NCBI GenBank assembly: GCA_036250195.1
Contig: JAVHZZ010000011.1
Span: forward strand, 52,273,311 to 52,337,310
Origin: Mixophyes australis
Lineage: Eukaryota > Chordata > Amphibia > Anura > Limnodynastidae
DNA length: 64,000 bases
Direction of reading: 5' to 3'
Of this stretch, positions 53,263 to 64,000 are shown one piece after another. Both the position numbers and the translations under genes were made by a program. The notes under the pieces were generated by a model. That model was given only the letters and a program-made list of their open reading frames with translations. It was not told where the DNA came from and did no database searches. Each line of letters begins with the position of its first letter. Position 1 is the stretch's first letter.

Positions 53263-54954
53263 TTTGCAAGTAACAAAAAGTCATCTTAAATTACAAAACG
53301 CTATGCAAAATTTGACTGTAATGCACTAGCTAAAAGTAACACTAACATATCAAACATTCTGTACCTGTATTATTTATTAATTGTGACAAAGGGACTGGTT
53401 TGACACAGGCTACTAAAAGAGGAGGTATTTAGCTGGCAATCTACAGAGAATGGCTGCAATGTAAACACAGTTACACATTTGAACACTAGTGCACTTAAGT
53501 TAAAGAGATATAGGTGGAGAACATACGTGTGACAAAATAATAGTAACAAATCTAATTTAACTTACAAATTTTGAAGTGGTATAAAAGCATCTCTTTCCAC
53601 AACTAGCAGCCAGTTGACAGAGTAGGTCTGCAAACAAACAGAGCACCTGCAGTGGACACTTTTTAAAGGCAATGTGGAAGTGTCATCTGACTATAACATT
53701 GGAGCTGTGGAAGGAGGGAAAAATATTTAAGCTATATTTTTCTTTTGTATAGCATGACCGAAGCTAAACAGTGACTGGTGTCTAGGGAGCTGATCTCTAT
53801 TACTTTAGCATTAGGGTTACAGAAAAAGTGTGTGCAAACTTTATTTTATGAATTACTTTGCCATTCTGACAATAGAAAGCAAGGCAGAAGAAAGAGGGTA
53901 TTTATATGGCCATCAACTGAAGTGTACCCGTGTGCCGTAATTTATTGCATTCCTCCTGTCAACAATTTTTTTTATTTATTTTAAACATTCCATAGTGTTT
54001 ATTACAGATATGTATGTATAGCAAAAAATACTATGAAAGGTTTCTGCCACTATAAACACAGAAAGCAAAGTAATTTTAACCAAAACGTGTAACATCTACT
54101 GTTTGAACCATCTGTGAATTCAGCATCACTGTTCACAACGTATACCTTTCTTTAGTAATATAGCCTAAGCATTTTACCACACCTGTGTTTAGCTTGGAAG
54201 TTTAGACAACACAATATGCAGTCATCAAATTCCTCTAGATTTTAAAAATGCTTTCATATGCAAGTGGTCAATGAATGAACCTTGCTGTGCTGCAGAGCTT
54301 TAGTAATTCCCAATGGTCATTAGGGTATGACCTTACAATGAGGGAAGCAAAATGATATAAGAGCATACACAACAGAGATGGCACTTAGCTCTCACCTGAT
54401 TTATGACAGCAATCAGTATATTTTGCTCATGGCAAATATTTGTGTATATGGTGTCTTATTTTGTATAGAGCTATAAATCACAGGTATTGTTGTACATGAT
54501 TATCACTCCAAGCTGGTCATTCTTATTACAATGGCCCAAATAACTGTATAATTACTGACTGTATCTAAAATATACTGACTTATTTGAGCTTCAATTTGTC
54601 TTCTTGCCGAAACATAAAGAAAGTGAAAGTATTTATATGTTTAACAATAGAAGAACCTTGTATGTACTGTACCACTATTGGCGACAAAGGTTAAAAAAAA
54701 TATTATGAAGAGCCACTTCTCCCACAGGACATTCCAATATTTTTAGTGCTCTCAAAAATGTTGCTGCACTCAAAAATGTTTCATGAAAATGTTCATCCTT
54801 TTTATGACCTTTCATGTTATGAGCTGAATGTACAGTGACAGTAGACAGTGGTTTTGAAAGCTGAGATATGCTGAAATTGTTCCCATGTACCAGTGGAAAA
54901 AGATTCCCCATTTCTCAGTTAACAATTTCTAAATAATTCCAGTTCACCACATAT
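53263..54954. other. Gene-free stretch
   Basis: AT-rich, with short frames only (68 and 78 codons) and no recognisable domain. Confidence 0.45.
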
Positions 54955-55490
54955 TATTATTATTATTATCGTTTATTTGTTAGGCGCCCCAAGATTTCCG
55001 CAGCGCCGTACACGGCACAAACAGTACACTATACAGGGTAAAACAATACAGAACAATAAACACAAAGTACCAGAACTTCAGAAACTCCAGGCAGGCAAAT
55101 ATTGTAAAGACGGAGCGGAAGAACAGGTGTGGAGACAGGAGGGGAGAGGGGCCCTGCTCATACGAGCTTACATCCTAAGGGAGGGTAAACAAAATCAGGC
55201 ACAAGAGGGAGCCAGTGAAGCAAAGGGGAGAGAAAAGGAGCCAGGGGAGAAACAGAAGAGGTGGGAGGTTAAGTGGATGGTTGGTAGGCCTTAAGGAACA
55301 GGTGAGTTTTAAGTGCCCGTTTGAAGGAGCACAGATTGGGTGAGAGATGGATGGAGCAAGGGAGGTCGTTCCAGTGAAGGGGGGCAGCTCGGGAGAAGTC
55401 TTGTATTCTAGAGTGGGAAGAGGTGATCAGAGTGGAGGAGAGGCGGCGATCATTGGCCGAGCGCAGGGAGCGGGCGGCCAATAATTCCTA
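54955..55490 (-). mobile_element. 5'-truncated L2-type LINE (L2-C)
   Basis: Starts with an ATT repeat and CGTTTATTTGTTAGGCGCC, the L2 tail in antisense. The minus-strand frame 55481-55269 gives the L2 ORF2 end (LRSANDRRLSSTLITSSHSR, AAPLHWNDLPCSI, FKRALKTHLFLKAY), matching L2-B. It is truncated near 55490. Confidence 0.85.
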
Positions 55491-57059
55491 AATCAGCAAT
55501 TAATAATAATAATTACTCCTTAACTTGGAGACTACAATTAAGTTAAACTCCCTGCTCTAAGTCAAACATATTAAAAAATATGTCATAGTCAACATGTGCC
55601 CATGCTGTACTCTGCAATGTTATTGTGATCAGTTGGTTAGTATTATACAAGCACACTGAATGCAACAAGACTGTGGAAGAAGTCCAGCCTTGCCTAACTT
55701 TGCTTGTTACATTTGGTAACAGTTGGTTCCAAGTGTAGTATGTCTTTCTATTCATGTTAGCCTGTTATCAAAGTTGATAAATGTTCAGATGTATGATGGA
55801 TATTAGTTTTTAGAGATGATTCAAGAAAAATGTGTGTCATGAGGCCAGAGTTGTAAAGGAGTACATATTTTTCATATCGCTCAAACGCAAACCAATTTCT
55901 AGAAATCTGCAGATGTACATATGAACCTGAATAGCTTGGGCATCCTGGCTAGATCATGGAATGATAAATCTTTTTTTTTTTTCTTAAATGATTAAGACTT
56001 TCAAAGGAAACATACTGTAATATCAGTGAACCTTGAAGCAGAACCCAAAGAACAATCTACGTGTTATGAAGGCAATAATAAAAGGTTGTAGTTAAGTGCA
56101 GGGCCACTGATTTTAGTACTGTATTTTAATAATATAAGAAATCAATTATTAAAACAATAATGCAAAATATTTAAAAGCATATTTTATATCTGTGTAACCA
56201 CCACATTGATGCAGAGTGCAGCTGAGTAGCAATAAGACATATTGTTCAGAGATGGCCAATCTGTCCGTCTGACCCAGATGCATTTAATGCAGAGCGGAGC
56301 TGATCCCACATAGACCCCCTATGTCTGTAGAGCTCAGTGCAGCAAAATGTGGCTAGTAATGTAGCAAAAAGATGGGATATCTGTATTTGGTGCCCTGAAT
56401 GTCAGCACAAAGCATTCTGGGTGTCTAAAGGAAATGTGATGTCAACTGTCACAGCAGAAATCTAATAAAGTACAAGTAACAATTTTAGAGATGCAGCATG
56501 TATCCAACTCATTCTAGGTTTTAAGTGTGACTCTAGAAACCTAATAGGGTAAGTACAACTGTATGCGACACAAATATTGCTGTCAACATTAGTCATTGGA
56601 GATCCCAAAGTTCACAATGAAATAGTAGAACATCACAACCCCTCTTGTTGCACACATCACATAGCGCTCAGAGAGAAGGGAGAGAATATCAGTTCTGCAT
56701 ATGTGTTTTCTTCTTAAGTAATGTGCACTGTCATTAAATAAAGTATTCTACATATGCAGCAGAGCTGATTATGTAAGCAATGGGAGAGCATTAATTCAAT
56801 AATCAGTTATGTATATGTGTACTGGTTGTTAAGTAACAGCAGTGCCTTACTTAAATACCTTAAGTTACACACAATAGACTGTACCTATGGTAGTTAATTT
56901 GCTTGGAGATTAGCTACTTTTTTTCAACATTTCTTACTTTGTTGAGTAACATGACCATAAAGGGCCTTTAAGGGTATCTGGGGTATTGTTCTCTATGACA
57001 TATACGGATGCGCAACAATTTAAAATCAGTTTGAAATTCAACAGAATTTCACTTGTTCG
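55491..57059. other. Gene-free stretch
   Basis: No supported feature. Confidence 0.45.
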
Positions 57060-57930
57060 ATGGTCACAAACATATTCACAGTAGCACCAATACAATATTG
57101 AGAAGAAATTGGCACTTGTGATCTACTGTCAAAATGTTTCCCTAATTGATAAAAACATAAAAACAACAATAAATAGTGAATCCAATATAATGTCTATTTT
57201 TTCTCACAGTTCAGATGTACATTTGGGTAAACGTAATTTAAATGTTGAATCTTTATCTAAATGTTATTTTTATGATGCTTTCAAATATTCTACACAATGT
57301 CTCCCATAGAATGTGTATATAAAAAGGCAAGAGAACATTTCATAGTGGAACCAATCCAAAGAAATTGCATAAAAATTACTACTTCAAAATAAAAAAATAT
57401 AATTAACAATTATAATTGTGTTTTTCAAATGGAGTGTTACAAGCTTCCGTTTACACCATGTGTATAAAACTATACACAGGTATAAAATGCCAAGAACCCA
57501 GTACAAGTATAAGGTGGGTCCTTACCACAGGTAAGTATAACAAAAGCATGGAATCGTGATCACCATCTGATGAAAATAATAGGATGCTGACTAATGTTCC
57601 ACGAGACCTGTGATACGATATCCATGTTTATGCGTCTTCCATCCTCGCCAACCATTTCAATTTAAAAATCTTTCTCAAGACAAGGTGGAAGTTTTCGATG
57701 TGTAAGCAAATAAATAGTCTGCAACCTATCTCCATTCATGAGACCACATATAACATAATTGTCAATTAAACATATCATTATATAAAACATAATCAAATAA
57801 AATGAATACAATGAATACATCTAATTTCTAAATATCTAAACCATAATTTAATTGTCAAGCATGGGAACACTTATATTAAGTAATCTCCTTTGATTTAAAA
57901 GCTTGCTGCAATCTTACCACATTCATACTA
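57060..57930 (-). repeat. Left inverted arm of PLE 3
   Basis: Its reverse complement matches the right arm over nearly its whole length: ATTCTATGGGAGACATTGTG, CTCCATTTGAAAAACACAA, TATGTGGTCTCATGAATGGA and CTTGACAATTAAATTATGG occur in the same order at 62781, 62645, 62190 and 62082. Divergence is visibly higher than in PLE 1. Confidence 0.8.
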
Positions 57931-57940
57931 TTAAACGGTT

Positions 57941-58240
57941 TGAAAATAACAGCAAGATAAAAATTCAATTTTTAAATCATGTTTACACAAGTCTTTCTGC
58001 TTCTGAATTGTGAGAAAAAAACAGATATCATATTGAATTCAGGATTTATTTATTTTTTCTATGTTTTTACCAAGTAGGTAAACCCTTTGACTATAGTTCA
58101 TTAGCGTCAATTTCTTATTAATACTGAGTTGGTGTGATGGTATATTTGGATGCATGTGTGGATGAGATCTTTTTGAGTTGAGGGCTACATGTGATTGGTT
58201 TGCGCCACATATCCTAGAATTTTGGGGGGTTGTTTGTTTA
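57941..58240 (+). repeat. Direct partial copy of the right PLE 3 end
   Basis: AAAATAACAGCAAG, GTGTGGATGAGATCTTTTTG and AGTTGAGGGCTACATGTGAT recur at 62818-63111 in the same orientation. The left side therefore has two head-to-head copies of the element end. Confidence 0.8.
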
Positions 58241-58969
58241 TCTATATTCATCCACTCTAGATAACTGTGTGCTGCAGCACTATGTTTCATAATAGAGAAA
58301 ATTGTAAAATAATGTTTAAAGAAGTCTTTGTAAAAACAAAAAGATGCAGTGTAATATTTTTTGATGATTTAAAGGGAATGATGTGAAGATTAGAGATGAT
58401 GTTAATGAAGGAGAGTAAAATCTGGTGTGAAGTTGTAATCTAGAGGACCAGTTTATACCTAGGAATCTTAGAATGACAAAAAATCAGAACAGATGGAAAA
58501 CAATAGGAAATCAAAGGATTCCAATTGGAGAACTTGGAGCAAAAAAGATATGAATGACAAGCACTCTCCCCGAATTTTAATATCCACATAAACAGATAAG
58601 AGGCATTAAATCGTAAATATTTTTTAGGAAAGTAAAATCAATTAATTAAAAAAAGGGAAGAAAAGGAATAAAAAAGGGGGGAAATAAGGATAATTATAAG
58701 AATAAAAAGGGAACTTAAAAAAACAATGTGATATAGAATAAGGAAATGGTACATACAGCGAATGAAACCATTATAGAAAAAATGAAAAATTATAATTTTA
58801 GTAAATACATTTTATCAGAGGTGAAATCTTTACTTACAAAAGGGCTGAAATTTGTTCCATCAAATAAACTAAAAGATTTTATTTTTTTGTGGACCTTCAG
58901 AAATTTATAAGAATGATTATATTTAAAAAATATTTTAATAAAAATATAATATAAAGATTTCACAAAACC

Positions 58970-60960
58970 TTTCTAATTCACAACATTTATTTACATTTTT
59001 CCTATACATTGTAATGGTCTGTTTGCAGAACATTTGAGAATATGGTAAAGGAAGATTCATTTAATTTAAAATTTAAGACTAAAGCATTAAATCTAATGAA
59101 GGGAGAAAGGTTAACTTTAAACTCTTTACAGTCCAACAAGAAAATAGTCATAAAACCAACGGATAATAGAGGGGGTGCAGTTATATAGGTTTTTTTTACG
59201 TGAACCATCATGCCGTTATGTGACAATTGGGAGGATAATGTAACTTATAAAAAATGAAAGGGAAATCAAGTGACACCATTTTCAATAAACTTAAATTATT
59301 CTTGGAAAAAAATAAAATAATGGAGTGATTACTGTGCAATAAAGAGTAAACCAGTATAGTAAATCTACCAATTTCAATTTTTACATATTCCCTAAAATCC
59401 ACCCCATACAACCCCCAGGAAGACTCATTGTAATGGGGACAAAATCACTTTGAACTTGTCGCATTTTTTAGATTATCATTTATAGCCTTTTATGAAAGTG
59501 ATTAAATCACATTTAAGAGACACCATGGACATTTTTAATAAATTGCAAATATTTATTTGGAAGGAATGTTACACATTAGTAACAGCCAATAATTTACATG
59601 AGAGCATTGTGAAATTGGTCAAGCATTTTTTTAATGAAACCACAATTTAAATTAATTTAAAAAATCATTGAAGCTATAAATTTCATTCCTAAAAATATTT
59701 TTGGGGTATGATAACTTCTATATTGAACAATAAGGAACAGCCATAGGAACCAGGTTCACTCCTAGTCATGCCAACATGTTTATAGGGTGATGGGATTAAA
59801 ACCACATTTGGAGGGATCCCACTCTGGGGGCGGACCTGGTTACATGACAGCTCTATATAGTCACATTTTCTTTATTTGGCAAGGAGATGATATATCCCTA
59901 GATAATTTATGTAATAAACTCAATTCTGACTTGCTTAATATCAGACTTACATTTGAGAAAGTAAGAAACAAGCTCATTTATTGTATCTGGATATTTTTGT
60001 TCTGCAAAATAAGTTGCTAAAATGTATTAATAATAAACCAACAAATTCTTATTCTTTAATTTCCATAAATAGTAACTATCATAGAAAATGGTTGTAAAGT
60101 ATTCCAACCAGTCAATTTCAAAGAATTAGATGTAATGCACTGAAATAGAAACATTCAATGAGCAAGCAAAAAAAATGAAAGCACAATTTCTGGTTAAGGG
60201 ATATGAGGATACGAAATTAAATGGGTCCATAAATAAAATAAGAGAGTTATATATGATATCTATCATGAATTCAAAGGAGCAGAATAAAGAATATCCAAAT
60301 AATATGAATATGCCTTTATTTACACATTATAATTTTCATTATAAACCCATCAAGAAAGTTTTCAAAAAACATTGGTCTATTTTGATAAGAGGCCAAGCCT
60401 TACGAGATGCAATTTATAAGACTCCTCATTTTATTCATAGAAAAGCCTCTAACTTAAGAAATCATCTGGTTAAGAGTAGTGCATCTAAATCTAAAGGGAA
60501 TAACCAAATTACATTGAAAGGTTTCTATAGATGGATCATGCATTATGTGGAAGAGCATAAAAAACAATGTTTCTAAGTTCAATGAAGCCAAATTATCTAC
60601 TACTGTATATATTTACAAGATTAATAAGGTTAATAACTTGTGACTTAAAAAAATGTATATATCTAAAAGAATGCAGATGTAAAAGCAGTACATAGGTAGA
60701 ACATCAAGAAATATACAGGAATGATGAAGCGAACATCTAAGAAATATTGCAAAACGTTTATGAACTACATTTACTATCATTTCATTGTAAAACGAAGCAT
60801 GATTGCAATATCAATTCAAAAATATCTTTTTGTGCAATAAAGAAAATAAAGGAAAACTGGAGAAAAAAAGGATTCAAATATTATCTTGGGGCAAACATAA
60901 ATTAAATTAATTTATTCTATGGGCACCTTAATCCCTATGGGATTAAACAATGTTTTTGAA
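58970..60960 (+). pseudogene. Penelope RT and GIY-YIG endonuclease, heavily decayed (PLE 3)
   Basis: Recognisable pieces on the plus strand are: KKIVIKPTDNRGGAVI near 59145 (RT N-terminus); IFIWKECYTLV near 59550; a GTAMGT-like region near 59750; and a 133-codon open piece at 60175-60576 with PLFTHYNFHYKPIKKVFKKH, ALRDAIYKTPHFIHRKASNL, LRNHLVKS, the linker between RT and nuclease. The nuclease region near 60650-60950 shows LKECRCKSS, NWRKKGF and the end motif LNPYGIKQ. Stops and shifts are everywhere, so it is non-functional and older than PLE 1. Confidence 0.75.
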
Positions 60961-61699
60961 ACAAAGTTGTTTCTTTAGTAATATTTTATTACAATAGACA
61001 GAATACATACTTGTTTTATATACGAGAAGATGGTTTCTCTTAAAAGTGCAGTTCATTTATGAGAAATGGGATGTAAATTTGCAATACAATCTAGAGGGAA
61101 AGGTGAATGTAGAATACTTAATAGGGGGTTCAGTTTTACCCCTCTCACTGTTTTGTCTCCTTTCCTTAACCTTATTTTTTGTGTTGACCAAGGAGAGTTT
61201 ACAATATTTAATACAGATCTGATTATGGGAATAGATGTATATTTTAAATTATAAAAGATAAGATCAGTTAATTTGGTACTATTTATGAATAAATAATTAG
61301 CATCATTTATGATAAAATGAAAAGTTAATTGTAGCTGGATTTACTGTATTATCTATTAGTATAGTTTTCTTACATGAGGACAAAATATACATAGAAGAAT
61401 GTTCTGATGTCTTTGTTTGATCGGTTTGTTCTTTTTTTCAAGTCCGTTGCTAAAAGATCACATTATAAGGGGTTCATTTAGTAATGAAGACTATGTAGTG
61501 CAAAGCCATAAAGAACAGAGATCTTTTTTAGTAAAGTACGTTAAGAATGTGGATACATAGTTAGAATTAAATACCTTGTAATGTGAAACCAGATTGGAGA
61601 TTAACTAAGTTTACAATGATATATCCTGCACCTCAGTTTTGAAATGGATAATATACGGCTATGAGAAAATATACAGCTTTTGCATGTAACAACGCTAAG

Positions 61700-62070
61700 A
61701 TCGCAATGAATGTTTGAATGTAATATGCTTGTTCAGTTGTACCAGCTGAATTTATAATAAAATGAATATTTTTGACATGGAGATTATGCGGCTCCTAATT
61801 AGGAAAGTCTTTTTTTCATCTGTGACAATCGCGGCAAGCCCCTGAATGTAATGTGATTATTTAATATAATATTTTCCAATTAAATGTGCTTGCCGGATGT
61901 ACCAGTGAGATCTATGATAAAAAATGTCAAGTATAGAAGAATTAGTATTATAGCTGAAAACATATGGGTCCTAATTAGAGAAACCTTTTCATATGTGATA
62001 ATGTGGTAAGATTGCGACAAGCTTTTGAATGAAAGGGGATTGTTTAATATAAGTTTTCCCATTCAGATGC
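61700..62070 (+). repeat. Degenerate tandem units in the right PLE 3 arm
   Basis: Two units share CCTAATTAGGAAAG.CTTTTTT (or AGAGAAACCTTTTC), CATCTGTGACAATCGCGGCAAG (or ATATGTGATAATGTGG...CGACAAGC) and TGAATG...GATTATTTAATATAA. The spacing is about 200 bp. Confidence 0.6.
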
Positions 62071-63111
62071 ACATAAACATGCTTGACAATGAAATTATGG
62101 TTTAGATACGTATAAATTGGCTGTGTTCATTGTATTCAATTTATTTGACTTTGTTTTATATATAGTACGCTATCTTTAATTAATAACTATGCTATATGTG
62201 GTCTCATGAATGGAGGTTGATTGCGGACTATTTATATGCTTGCACATCAACACTTCTCCCATGCCTAGAGACTTTTCTTTTAAATTGAAATGTTTTGGCG
62301 GGGATGGAAGGCGCATAAAGGTGGATATACTATCCCAGGTCTCATGGAGCACCAGCCGGCATCTTGTCATTTTCATTACACAATGATCGTGTTTCCAAGC
62401 TTTTGATGGATTCATGGAATTTTATACCAGTTAATTGAGCCAGTATTTCTGGTAATAAAATATGAATTGTTTTACTTATAATTTACATGTCCTTTAATAC
62501 ACAAAGAGGGCAATATTATAAGGGATGTTTGTTCATATAGTATACACAAGAAGGATAAATAATTCACTAACAATTTAAATACAAAAGCATTTATAATTAT
62601 CACCAATTCATTGTATTTTATACACATAGTGTAAACAGAGGCTTGTAGCACTCCATTTGAAAAACACAATTCTAATTGGTAATAATATATATTTTTTATT
62701 TTGAAGTAGTCATTTTTATTCAATTAAGATTTTAAGGTTGCACTTTGAAACATTTTCTTGCTTTTTTTTATTTACACATTCTATGGGAGACATTGTGAAG
62801 AATATTTGATAGAATCAGAAAAATAACAGCAAGGTAAAGAATCAACATTTAAATCCCATTTACACAAGTTTGCATCTGAACTGTAAGAAAAAAACGACAA
62901 TATATTGGATTGAGTATGTATTGTAGATTTTATGTTTTTACCAATTAGGTAAAGCTTGATTGCAGATCACTAGTGCCAATTTCTTCTCAATATCGTGTTG
63001 TTTTGACTGTATATTTGGATCTGTGTGTGGATGAGATCTTTTTGAGTTGAGGGCTGCATGTGATTGGTTTGTGCCACATGTTCTAGAATTTGTTTGGGGT
63101 TGTTTGCTTAT
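62008..63111 (+). repeat. Right inverted arm of PLE 3
   Basis: Counterpart of the left arm (in inverse orientation) and, from 62818, of the direct copy at 57941-58240. It ends near GGTTGTTTGCTTATTC. Confidence 0.78.
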
Positions 63112-63214
63112 TCACAGTAGCAGCTGAACTTTATTTGAATTATTTGTTCAAAATGTGCAGCGCACATTGGAAACAAATTGCAAGCTATTGTGATAATTAA
63201 AGTATTTAATATGA

Positions 63215-63447
63215 CAACGGCCGTAACCTAGCTAAACAGAACCCCGCCACCCATACAACCACCCGCCATTCCCCAGACAGGCAGGGAGAGTGTGCTGCCC
63301 AGCCGCTCTAATTCATAGTGGCCAGGCAGCACACTCTCCTTGCCTGTCTCTGCTGAACGGACCTGCACATAGTGTGCAGCTTTCGGCAGCAAGCCCCTGC
63401 TAGGGGGGGGGCGATCTCCCCGATCCCCCCCCCTGGATCCGCCACTG
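63215..63447. mobile_element. GC-rich hAT-like MITE fragment
   Basis: The right end CTGGATCCGCCACTG is a common hAT MITE terminus (CAGTGGCGGATCCAG inverted). The interior forms a hairpin (GAGAGTGTGCTGCCC with GGCAGCACACTCTC). The left end is unclear and no 8-bp duplication was found. A matching hairpin half occurs at 52995-53030. Confidence 0.5.
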
Positions 63448-64000
63448 GTTCTTAGTATTATTTGTTAAAATATATATTTTCCACATCCCCTAAATTAATA
63501 TATAAGAGGTATTGTTATCACTTATTCATCTGTTTAATTTTCCTGCTTATTTAACATATATCATGTCCATTCACTTATCAGTTATAGTAAAATCCTCCCT
63601 ATAATGTATAGCATTCGTAGAGCAAACTCTACTTAAAGATTAAAATAAATACTGGTAACTCGGCATCAGTTCAAACTATGTTGTATATAATGCCATAACT
63701 TGGCATTTGTATTGCTTATATAGAATTCTCACTATACCCCCTACCGCGCAGCAGCTAAAGCATTGCACTGTGATCAATCAAGCAGGTCCCATTATGATTA
63801 ACAGGTCTATATCAAAATTGACGCCATAGTCCCAACGTACTTGTCACCTATTGAAAGTTGCAGAGATTTAGTGAATATTGTGTTTGTCCCTAATCTGCTG
63901 TTAAGTACCTGGACATCATCATCAGTCACACTCATCTGGTTTATCATAAGTTTTTGCAACTCATATTTTCACTTAACCACAAAAAAATAAGCCTGTGCTT
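63448..64000. other. Gene-free right edge
   Basis: AT-rich sequence without a recognised feature. Confidence 0.45.

Larger units (their letters stand above)
57060..63111 (+). mobile_element. AT-rich Penelope-like relic with inverted arms (PLE 3)
   Basis: A decayed Penelope coding region (58970-60960) lies between inverted arms (57060-57930 and 62008-63000). A further segment (57941-58240) is a direct copy of 62818-63111. The layout resembles PLE 1 but the sequence is very AT-rich and diverged. No target duplication is evident. Confidence 0.75.

Noticed and set aside
60175..60576. 133-codon frame considered as an independent host gene
   Set aside because: Its motifs (KKVFKKHW, FIHRKASNL) and its place between RT and nuclease remnants show that it is the Penelope linker region.

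Overview
The window looks like non-coding, repeat-packed vertebrate chromosome, most likely from an amphibian (frog-like). It has no dense operons, it is AT-rich with CpG-rich islands confined to transposons, and it mixes Tf1/sushi-type Ty3/gypsy chromoviruses, L2 and L1 LINEs, Penelope-like elements with GIY-YIG endonuclease, Tc1, BED-hAT and PIF/Harbinger transposons and many MITEs. I find no convincing host gene, tRNA, rRNA or CRISPR. Every recognisable reading frame belongs to a mobile element, and nearly all are broken.

Layout, left to right: a young full-length gypsy chromovirus (717-6117, ATATG target duplication); a Tc1 element (6427-7988); an L1 3' end with a 17-bp target duplication (8949-9288); small MITEs; a gypsy LTR-like fragment (about 12010-12720); a Penelope-like element flanked by 1.4-kb inverted arms and an 18-bp target duplication (13471-19300); a palindromic Harbinger-like MITE (19954-20168); a BED-hAT transposon (20592-25310) interrupted by a solo gypsy LTR (23532-24213); a deleted Tc1 (25790-26974); an L2 LINE (28147-29668) with a nested L2-tail SINE; a foldback locus with ribozyme-like motifs (29667-30076); a decayed reverse-oriented gypsy (33548-37668); an L2 fragment with an open 3' reading frame (38028-39109); a second Penelope fragment (39115-40560); a PIF/Harbinger transposon (40575-47139) holding three genes and itself interrupted by an internally deleted gypsy (41878-43721); a series of MITEs, one nested in another together with a 36-38-bp minisatellite (48338-53262); a third L2 (54955-55490); and a very AT-rich Penelope relic with inverted arms (57060-63111).

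The best biology is in three places. (1) In the Harbinger element a transposase gene (minus strand) and a MADF/BESS-like gene (plus strand) are interdigitated: each has two exons, and each gene's intron contains an exon of the other. A third, SANT/Myb-like gene lies beside them. (2) The gypsy elements look self-primed. In five different LTRs TGCC lies exactly 30-31 nt from the start of the TATA-like box, and in the full-length copy the ten bases from this point are perfectly complementary to the primer-binding position just inside the LTR. The gag start codon of that copy lies inside the LTR. (3) The Penelope-type elements carry hammerhead-ribozyme-like segments (GAAACGCG core) in inverted or palindromic arms.

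The nesting gives a relative history: Penelope fragment, then Harbinger, then gypsy; hAT, then solo LTR; L2, then SINE; MITE, then a second MITE. Boundaries quoted with target duplications are exact readings. Other element limits are approximate, and family names rest on motif recognition without a database search.
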